This document shows positions 56,115-64,000 of a stretch of DNA of 64,000 bases, in pieces. The notes beneath the pieces were generated by a model. That model ran no database searches. It was not told where the DNA came from and was given only the letters and a program-made list of their open reading frames with translations. Position numbers and translations under genes: made by a program. Each line of letters starts with the position of its first letter. Positions within the stretch are counted from its first letter, which is position 1. Source of the DNA: Ophioderma brevispina (taxonomy: Eukaryota > Echinodermata > Ophiuroidea > Amphilepidida > Ophiodermatidae); NCBI GenBank assembly GCA_023653785.1, contig JAMKCH010035170.1:186001-250000 (forward strand), in the 5' to 3' direction.

Positions 56115-56802
56115 GTTAATGATTTATACCAAGCGGTTTAATCAATAAATATTTAGCGTGGACACGGGCAAATGCCTATTTAAAACTGAAACATCCTAGT
56201 AATTCAACACTCCTGCCCGTCATACTATGCGAGAGGTACCACTGTCACCGGAGTTTGGTATAGTTTGTACTGAAAATATTTCTTTACTCATGTTTTCCGT
56301 TAAGAGCTTTTAAAGCACTAAGTTAGCGTCTAATATCAGTTCTTTGTCTAGAATCATTCTAAGTGTTTCGAAGCAACGTTTAAGATATCTTTCATTTAAG
56401 AAGCCAGGTAGCTCTCTAGGTTTGTTCTTATAAGAAAAATGACTGGACACGTGTAAGACGCAAGGTCTGCGTTTGTGGTTGTTTCGTTTGAGCAAGGAAT
56501 AACCTGTCTTCAGTAGATGACTCTATAATCTTTTCCCATTTCTAGCCACTTCTGATTCGCCCTTTTAGAATATTGTCCTGGTTTTAATTTTAACTTTTAA
56601 GACGAGTGAATATAAAAAATAACAACTTATACGAACATAAGTCTGGGAGATAGAGCGCGTCTGGCGAGTATATAAGGAAAAATACACCCTTTCCGCAATT
56701 GTCACATCCTGGTCTGATGCGGATTTGGGTTTCAAATTCGGGACGGTCACGTCCCTGGCTTGTTTCAAGGACTGCGCCATGCCTCTCTTTCGTCACATTT
56801 TA
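56115..56802 (+). repeat. 0.69 kb direct repeat, copy 1
   Basis: Nearly identical to 56823-57508 for its first 500 bases; the last 170 or so bases carry several indels. It ends at CATTTTA, exactly where 20 extra A begin. Confidence 0.95.
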
Positions 56803-56822
56803 AAAAAAAAAAAAAAAAAAAA
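56802..56822. other. 21-nt poly(A) at a duplication junction
   Basis: 21 A between the end of copy 1 and the first base of copy 2. The first A is shared with the native sequence (CATTTTA in both copies), leaving 20 added. Confidence 0.6.
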
Positions 56823-57508
56823 GTTAATGATTTATACCAAGCGGTTTAATCAATAAATATTTAGCGTGGACACGGGCAAATGCCTATTTAAAACTGAAAC
56901 ATCCTAGTAATTCAACACTCCTGCCCGTCATACTATGCGAGAGGTACCACTGTCACCGGAGTTTGGTATAGTTTGTACTGAAAATATTTCTTTACTCATG
57001 TTTTCCGTTAAGAGCTTTTAAAGCACTAAGTTAGCGTCTAATATCAGTTCTTTGTCTAGAATCATTCTAAGTGTTTCGAAGCAACGTTTAAGATATCTTT
57101 CATTTAAGAAGCCAGGTAGCTCTCTAGGTTTGTTCTTATAAGAAAAATGACTGGACACGTGTAAGACGCAAGGTCTGCGTTTGTGGTTGTTTCGTTTGAG
57201 CAAGGAATAACCTGTCTTCAGTAGATGACTCTATAATCTTTTCCCATTTCTAGCCACTTCTGATTCGCCCTTTTAGAATATTGTCCTGGTTTTAATTTTA
57301 ACTTTTAAGACGAGTGAATATAAAAAAAAACAACTTCTACGACAAAGTCCTGGGATCTAGAGCGCGTCTGGCGAGTATATAAGGAAAAATACACCTTTCC
57401 GCAATTGTCACTCCTGGTCTGATGCGGATTTGGGTTTCAAATTCGGGGACGGTCCGGGTCCTGGCTTGTTTCAAGGACTGCCGCCATGCCTATCTGTCTC
57501 CCATTTTA
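56823..57508 (+). repeat. 0.69 kb direct repeat, copy 2
   Basis: Second copy, offset 708 bases from the first. It continues into a foldback arm that copy 1 lacks. Confidence 0.95.
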
Positions 57509-57625
57509 CCAATACAACCAAAGAAAAAGACATTCAATGACCTTGAAAGATGGTCCCGACGTGACCGTCCTGAAACTTGATAGGATCCCGCATCAGGCCA
57601 GGATATGACAATTACGGAAAGGGTG
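57392..57625. mobile_element. Foldback element (CACCTTTCCGCAATTGTCA arms)
   Basis: The left arm (57392-57470: CACCTTTCCGCAATTGTCA, CTGATGCGG, GGACGGTC) pairs with the right arm (57550-57625: GACGTGACCGTCC, CGCATCAGGCCAGGATATGA, CAATTACGGAAAGGGTG). A related foldback lies at about 59028-59260. Copy 1 of the duplication has only the left arm, near 56685-56760. Confidence 0.75.
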
Positions 57626-57639
57626 TAGGGTTCTTAAAG

Positions 57640-58000
57640 GTCCATGGACCGATCGCTAAAAGCCTCGTTCCCAGGGACCCCAAATTTTACCGGAAGTGGT
57701 CAAAATTTTGGTATCAGAAGAGAACTACTATTTTCTCATTTACCCTGTGAAATCTTAGGGCTAAAGGATGTTTTGTTTGGATGTAATGAGCGAAAATATG
57801 CTACATTTTGGTCGACCAATATTAATTTTACACGTTACTCTGTGGGGATTACAAAATCACCTCAATATTAGCTCTCACTTCAAAACGGGTTGAAATATCG
57901 GCACGAACTTTACAGATGAGGTTTTAGGGTGAAGGAAATTCTATAAAGATGAAACATTTATAGACTTAAACCGGGTCACCCCTCTTTAATTATTGTCTTA
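57640..58000. other. No recognisable feature
   Basis: Follows the foldback element. The frame at 57644-57871 has no domain. Confidence 0.35.
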
Positions 58001-58125
58001 TATATTTATATGATATTTATATATATAGATATATATATATATATTATATATATATATATATCGATTATATTATAGATATTGATATATATATAAATATATT
58101 ATATTAGCTATATATATATATAATA
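58000..58125. repeat. (AT)n-rich tract
   Basis: Interrupted TATATATA runs over about 120 bp. Confidence 0.9.
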
Positions 58126-58159
58126 GAATAACATTAACAAGGGGTTTTCATCAAAGCTT

Positions 58160-59493
58160 AAAAGGTTCGTGAGGCTGTAGTAGAACATGTAGGCCCTATT
58201 GGGTTCTTAAATCTCACAACCCTTTTGTGGACTTTCTGGTTCTTGAACCAAAATGTTGAAAGTTTAATGGAGGACACTTTAGAGCTTTGGGGAATCCTCT
58301 CTTTTTTGGTGTCCGATGCAATCAGCACTCCTACCCGTCATTAATGCGAGGAGGTATACCACTGGCCACTGTCACCGGAGTTAGTTGGTATGTGGTGTAC
58401 CTGGAAAATATTTCTTTACTCATGTTTTCCCTTAAGAGCTTTGTTAAAGCACAAAGTTAGCGTCTAATATCAGTTCTTTGTCTAGAATCACTCTAAGTGT
58501 TTTGAAGCTACGTTTGAGATGTCTTTCACCTAAGAAGCCAGAACCATGTACTTGTGAGCTTTCAAGGTTTGTTCTTATAAGAAGAAATGACTAGACGCGT
58601 GTAAGACGCAATGTTTGCGTTCATTTGAGCGAGGAATAATTTACTGTCTTCAGTAGGATAGTTCTATAATCTTTAATGTAAAACCTTCAAAAATGATTGT
58701 ACCAGTTATTTTCTCTTGCTAAATTTCCTCATTAAAGCTAAATTTATCAATGTTCTGAGCATTTTATCAAGCATATCAGAATCATTGAATAAGGTCAGCT
58801 AACCTATGACCAGTTGGTCGAGAACTCATCATTAACACCCGCGGTATGGATTACAAACCGGCCGACAACCTTTTTCCCCCTTCTCGCGCATTCTGATTCG
58901 CCCTTTTCGAAAATTCCTGGTTTTAATTTTAACTTTTTTAAGCACGAGTAATATAAATAATAACAACTTATACGAACATAATTCTGGGGTATCGAGACGT
59001 CTGCGGAGTTACTATAAGGAAAAATACAGCACCTTTCCGCAATTGTCACTCCTGGATCTGATGTGGATTTGGGTTTCAAATTCGGGACAGTCACGTCCCT
59101 GGATGTCTCAAGGACAGCGCCGTGCCTCTCTTCGTCTCCTTTTTACAATAACAACCAAAGAGAGGACATTTTACACTGGCCTTTAGAGATGGTCCCGACT
59201 TGACCGTCCCAAAACTGATAAGACCCCCGAGTCAGGCCAGGATATGGCAAGTACAGGCAAGGGGTGGGTGTGTCCACTAGGGGTTGTCTTAATTGTTTAT
59301 ATAGAATCCAACCTAGAAAGGTTTTTTTTGCAAAGCTTAGAACATGTGGCCCGATGGTTCTTATGGTTTCTTCAATCCTGACACCTTTTGTGGACTTTCT
59401 TGGTTTCTTGAACAACATGTTGAAAGTTAATAGAGAACAGTAAACGTTTTAGAGCTCTGAGAATTCCTATTTTTTTAGGTCGTCCGATGCAAT
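58160..59493 (+). repeat. Third, diverged copy of the 56-57 kb repeat plus flanking direct repeat
   Basis: 58326-59260 aligns to 56200-57630, including both foldback arms, but with many indels. The flanks 58160-58322 and 59333-59493 are direct copies of each other (GAACATGT, CCTTTTGTGGACTTTCT, ATGTTGAAAGTT, TTTTAGAGCT, GTCCGATGCAATC). The locus is therefore a tandem array of about 1.17 kb units with one and a fraction copies. Confidence 0.75.
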
Positions 59494-60063
59494 CGGAAAG
59501 ACCTTATATCGGAATGAATTCGTGTGTTGTTTCGGTAGTGTGTCTAGCTTGTGTCCGTCTGTGTGGCGTCAAAAATTTATAAAACCTTTTGGCAGGGTTG
59601 ACACTTTCACTTACTTTTAGTGCAGTGATGGATCGGTCATAACTTGGTATATGTTAAACATAGAGACAAGCGGTCTTAAGTGGGGGAACACATGCGGAGG
59701 TCAAAGGTCATTCCGGGTCACCTAGGGTCATTCGGACGACCTATATGGGACTGCTGTCCCCATACTTTGACTTGGCGTGTAAAAAAGAGAGAAAATTAAC
59801 ATGTTAAATGGTCTTCTTGTTTAAGTGATTAGATAGGCATTGAATAACACAAGACCCTTCTAACATGGTCCAACGCGTCCACGCACTTGGCTGGTACTTA
59901 AACTCTAAAATTATATTGTTAATTGACTATTCGGATTTGATCAAGAATAATCAATTAATAATCACTATGTATCTTACTTCTTAACTATAATCGTTTTTCG
60001 ACCTTTGCACTCTAAAAATTTATTAACTTCCCAAAATACACAAATTTAAAAAAATCAAAAATT
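59494..60063. other. No recognisable feature
   Basis: AT-rich, with no supported open frame. Confidence 0.35.
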
Positions 60064-60806
60064 CACTGCAAAATTGTCTTGCCTGAGGACATATTTTAAG
60101 ACGCGACTTCGAAGCCCACTTTTAGCCGTTTCCTTGACAAGCCATGTCTTGCATTAAGACAGGTCTTTTGGATGGGACCACAGCTTAATGTATTACTTTA
60201 AAAGTTGCGACATGACTAGTACAAGACATAAAGGGTTTGAGCCTGCCTTAATTATAGAAGCGAAATAGACATGTATTTCATGTCCTTATAAAAGACACAT
60301 TGAATAAGTGACTTTTAACAAGTCACTTATTCTTCGCAGTAATGTCCTATCGCAAGTTTATTTGTCTATATACTTGACATGAATCTACAAAAAGTCATAA
60401 GGCGTGTGGGTTTATTTATGTGACTTGCACAAAGACGTAAATTACGACATTTCTACTCAGGCCCGTAACAGGATTTTTTTAGGGGAGGGGCGAATTTTTT
60501 TCAAAAGGGCGTTCGGTTCCCCAAATTCGCCACTCCTCAAAAGGGGGGGGGCGATTTTGGGCAAAAGTGGGAACTTTTATACGAGATTTTAACATTTCGA
60601 CAAAGAGTCAAACTTGTTGGCTTGTTCCGCTGGCCAAAAATCGATTTTATTGCTTTTTGAACACATTTTAGGGGTGGGGGGGGGCTTGTGGAATTGGGGG
60701 GCGTCTGCCTCCCGCTCGCCACCCCCCCCCCCCCCCCACCCACTGCGTTACGGGCCTGTGTCTACTGAAGCCATGTCTCCATGCTAGACAACAATTTTTT
60801 GCAGTG
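60064..60806. mobile_element. CACTGCAAAA MITE with AAGACATGTCTT interior, interrupted
   Basis: The ends CACTGCAAAATTGTCTTG and the complement of CACTGCAAAAAATTGTTGTC are those of the element at 48891-49206. The interior has AAGACATGTC-type words and a perfect hairpin at 60302-60332 (arms GAATAAGTGACTT). A hAT-like MITE at 60458-60758 is inserted inside, so without it the element is about 435 bp. Confidence 0.8.
60458..60758. mobile_element. hAT-like MITE nested in the CACTGCAAAA element
   Basis: 301 bp with terminal inverted repeats CAGGCCCGTAAC (12 bp perfect) and G- and C-rich subterminal tracts. Flanking 8-mers TTTCTACT (60450-60457) and TGTCTACT (60759-60766) match at 7 of 8, the expected target duplication of a hAT transposase. 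Confidence 0.85.
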
Positions 60807-60809
60807 TAG

Positions 60810-61229
60810 GGTTTCATGAGACGATCTGTGATAGGGGTCTTTTTTCTTTTTTTTTAATATCAGTGCTATTCTAGTTTTCTTAACGGTTAAAAGCACTGAA
60901 AACCAACGCACCTCACCCCTTGAAGAATAAACTATGATGAGAACAATATGTTCGACGATTGATCATATGATTGACAATTGTGATCCATCTACAATTTCTT
61001 GCTTTTACCCGACCCTTCTGTTATATAAAAAATAAATAACCCGTACTCCAACAACGTGAGTAAAACTACCACACCCATACACGATGCCAAAATGTACCAT
61101 ATCAACATCGATGTTCTCAATAAGGCATACAGCATCCAAATTCATTCTGGGGCAATGTTTTCTAGATGTACATAAAAAAGAGTATTGAATAGACCCATCA
61201 CGACGGACTATTGAGTTTTCATAACTATG
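60810..61229. other. No recognisable feature
   Basis: AT-rich; the minus-strand frame at 61005-61238 has no domain. Confidence 0.35.
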
Positions 61230-61500
61230 ATGCCGCAAAGCAGATTTAAGGAAAAGTAAACACGTTCAAATAAGGACATGACATATCCCCACCTTTCAGC
61301 ACATAAAGACCCTACTACTAAATTTTATATGCAATGTGGTTTGGATTGCGGCTATAGAGATTCCGTCACTTCGCATTTCATGTGTAAGAAAAGCAGGCGA
61401 GCCCAATTGGGTTCTGTGTACATGAAAAGGCACAAAAGAGAAAAACAAAAGAAGTTCGCGCGTTTGCTTTAAGAGAAATCAAACAAACAACTATTTAGTT
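61230..61500 (+). repeat. Diverged direct repeat, copy 1
   Basis: Shares with 62590-62880, in order, AAGTAAAC, CCACCTTTC, TATATGCA, ATTCCGTCACTT, GCATTTC, AAGAAAAGCAGGCGAGCCCAA-like text and TGTACAT. A 64-residue frame covers copy 1 but is not kept in copy 2. Confidence 0.6.
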
Positions 61501-61603
61501 TGGAAAGTTGACGAAGCGAGGAAGTAACTGTCTGAAACGCTGCCCTATAACAGCAAGGACATGTATATCGCGTAAATTGAAAATAAAATTATGGTGTTGT
61601 TTT

Positions 61604-62240
61604 TTAAAGGTGCATTGTGATTCTATATAGAACCTTTTTGTGTTGGTTAGTTCATTACATCATGAAAGTTTACATATCCTATAAAGAAAGGTTATTTCCA
61701 AATGTCCGTTGATTCTGATGTGCGTTTTGATGTAATTTCCTTTTGAAACGGCAGCGACTTTTCGTCGCCGAACGATCTCAAAATTTGTCAAAATTTGGTT
61801 TCAAAAAAGTCAAAATTATTAATTTTCCAGTGCATATTCAGATCAGCATGAAAAATGCATATAACTAGTCAAAACAAGGCTAGTCTTTGCTGATATTCTT
61901 TTTTTTATGGGTTTCCAAATGACTGCAAGCATTGTGACGCAATCTCTAAGCCACTGACTTAGGTGCTATACAACGAATGGGGCCCCCCGTTTTTTGTAGA
62001 TGGGTGAAGAGCAATGTTTGTATCATGGAGATGGTTTGTAATAATATTTCTGTCCGTTTACGGACAGAAAAATACACAAATATGATTTGACACATTTCTT
62101 CAAGAGTAGAAGTTGCGCGTACGATTAAGCACGGCTATACTATTATAATAGGTCAATGGTTATTCAGATGAATATTAAAAACAAAAAATAGGAGGAATTC
62201 TGCGGACGATTGCTGTTGATCACGAAATGCCCTTTATTAA
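61604..62240. mobile_element. TTAAAGGTGCATT element with palindromic hairpin
   Basis: The left end TTAAAGGTGCATTGTGAT pairs with the right end GATCACGAAATGCCCTTTA followed by TTAA. It contains the 24-bp palindrome at 62047-62070 (one central mismatch) and the dispersed ATGCAT/CTAGTCTTTG block at 61830-61900. It shares its left part and palindrome with 47009-47340. Confidence 0.75.
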
Positions 62241-62589
62241 AAACATACCTATGCAAGTCAGGGAGTTATCCATCTAATTTCTGTGTCCACGTGAATTCTG
62301 TGAATATGAATTCACAAAATTTTCACGCACAAGAAATAAGATATTAAAGATGTTTATTCTTGATTAAGTTGTATGCTACGTTTATATACCGAAATTCAAT
62401 GAAACCCAAGTTTCACTCATAGGAGAGGGGAATATCGTCCATGATGGATTCAGTTTGTCTTATATAGTAGTTGGAACTCCGCGAAGTCGAAAATCAGCAA
62501 TGTTTGTAATAGCCACCAAAGGACCTTGGCGAGATATTTCAAGTGATTACAATATCTTCTCTCGCTATATAAATTCGCTCATATTTGAT

Positions 62590-62880
62590 GACCTGGAGCT
62601 GAATCTTAGGAAGAAGTAAACGTGCTTTTTAACCCGGAGGTTCGACAATATTTCCACCTTTCCGCCCAATAACGACTGCTACTGCATCTTATATGCATGC
62701 GTTTTGCTCGCGGCGCGCAATTCCGTCACTTTGCATTTCTATGTGGAAAAAAAGAAGTTCGCCAAGCAATTTAATACTGCACAGTGTACATAGAGCTATA
62801 TTGCTTCATGATAACATATTCAAAGACAAAAAAGGATTTATGCGCGGCCTTACTGAAATAAAAGTCTGACAATCATAACA
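62590..62880 (+). repeat. Diverged direct repeat, copy 2
   Basis: See 61230-61500. The offset is about 1.37 kb, with the TTAAAGGTGCATT element between the copies. Confidence 0.6.
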
Positions 62881-64000
62881 GTACACGGACTTTAGAAAGG
62901 TTTGCTCGAGTTAGGGTGCGTTGACAGTGTTTCTATGTTTCGTAAAAAAAGATCTAATCGATGAAAGTTTCTGACTTAAAGGTGCGCTGACACATTTCGG
63001 AAAGTCATTTTTTGTGTTTGAATTAAAGATATTTACTTAAAATGCCCAATTCCCAATTTCACTCGACTGTGTTGAAGTCTAACATCTCAACATACTGTGG
63101 ATGGGTTCATATTGCTTACTGTCATCATAAATGACTTTTAAAATCTATTTAATATATTTATAATATATTTCATTTTAGGTCAAAAGTTATTTCATTTTGA
63201 AAGTTTGGCAAACACTTATATCAGGATTTCTTTACCTTTTTGTCCTAGAGCCCATTTCTAAATGATAAGATTGTGGCGACCCTCGAACACCCCTTTGCTT
63301 TGTTAACCAACATTGAGTCCAGTCGACTAGCAGATGCTGATCAATCGAGTTGTTATTTGACATTGGTAAGTATACTGGTCTTTTTTGGTTCATCCTTCAT
63401 GTAAGACTGCATGAAATTAGCCTAGCATGAAATCTTCTATGAGAGGATCAAAGGATTACAAGGATTGTACAGCTTTATTCCGTGAAAGAGTCTTTAGTCT
63501 AACTCATGAATATCTTACACCAAGGACACACCTCTTTTTTAAAAGAAGAGCACCTTATTTTTTCATGACTACTTTTCCGACTTATTCTAACCTGTCTTAT
63601 GAACTCTGTGATCCGCTTTTTAGTTTGAAAGTAGCTTCTTGACACCATCCTTATACGAGCTATACGAGCCCGCGACCAGAATGGGTATCGACCCCCATTG
63701 GGAAACGCTGATTAATGTACACCAGCCCCGTAGATATTGTAAGTAAACCAGGAAGCAATGTGCACGGGCAAACAAATGTTATTATTATTTTATTTATTTA
63801 TTTAGTTATGTATTCTTTGATGTATTCAAAGGAAAAATAATTCAGACAATCTAAATATTCTGATTACACTAATTTGTGAATGAATTAACTAAATGAATTA
63901 AATGAAACTCATTTAATTGAAAACAACATATGACTGCAATTAACTTTAGGCATCATGATTATTAAATTATTACACATGTGAGACAAAATATGTAAGATGT
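62881..64000. other. No recognisable feature at the right edge
   Basis: TTAAAGGTGCGCTGACACAT at 62976-62995 looks like one more end of the TTAAAGGTGC MITE group, without a visible partner. The 71-residue frame at 63427-63642 has no recognisable domain. The last 200 bases are very AT-rich. Confidence 0.35.

Noticed and set aside
56310..57203. Two identical 61-residue minus-strand frames
   Set aside because: They lie in the 0.69-kb duplicated segment, so identity is not evidence of selection; the third copy does not keep the frame.

Overview
This is an AT-rich stretch of animal (metazoan) nuclear DNA with no intact protein-coding gene that I can defend. The organism is most likely a marine invertebrate. 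Two things point there: a decayed Toll-like receptor that appears to lack introns, with a TIR domain of the type seen in the expanded TLR families of echinoderms, hemichordates, amphioxus and some lophotrochozoans; and non-LTR retrotransposon (LINE) debris, one piece of which carries a PHD-like finger behind a decayed 2A-like motif. The phylum is inference.

Layout. 1-5.5 kb: non-coding word-repeat islands, a palindrome cluster and one MITE. 5.6-6.5 kb: LINE reverse transcriptase (RT) debris. 7.1-10.2 kb: a Toll-like receptor pseudogene on the minus strand, with signal peptide, leucine-rich repeats, transmembrane helix and TIR domain, ending in what looks like a hAT-type MITE. 10.2-20.5 kb: mostly unannotatable sequence with a LINE tail, a possible tRNA-derived SINE, an 0.8 kb tandem duplication and several MITEs, one nested inside another. 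20.6-23.7 kb: two LINE fragments, a PHD/2A-type 5' end and an endonuclease+RT body. 23.8-35.5 kb: a diverged tandem segmental duplication. Each unit consists of a hairpin-forming 76-bp repeat array, a 2.4-3.9 kb spacer and LINE 3' sequence; the first unit carries two insertions of a TIR element that the second lacks. 36-43 kb: simple repeats, long foldback elements and LINE tails. 43.3-45.9 kb: a 585-bp triplication and a TTAA-flanked element. 46-64 kb: MITEs of several families (TTAA-flanked, TA-flanked, hAT-like), another LINE tail, a 0.7 kb duplication and diverged repeats.

Four duplication junctions (21403-21423, 43868-43888, 44452-44472, 56802-56822) each carry a homopolymer of exactly 21 A or T, consistent with 20 added bases plus one shared native base. 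They look like unmerged contig overlaps rather than biology. The divergence between the two segmental units is also very rich in indels, so part of this window may have poor consensus. Some frameshifts in the TLR and LINEs could therefore be sequence errors, although their number makes real decay likely for most.

The genes do not form a working system. The TLR would have been an innate immune receptor; everything else recognisable is transposon-derived. The most unusual recurring feature is a set of non-coding elements built from dense repeats of one short word and its reverse complement (GAACAC, AAGACATGTCTT, TAAACA, GAGACACAACAT), some bounded by CACTG(T/C)AAAA inverted repeats.
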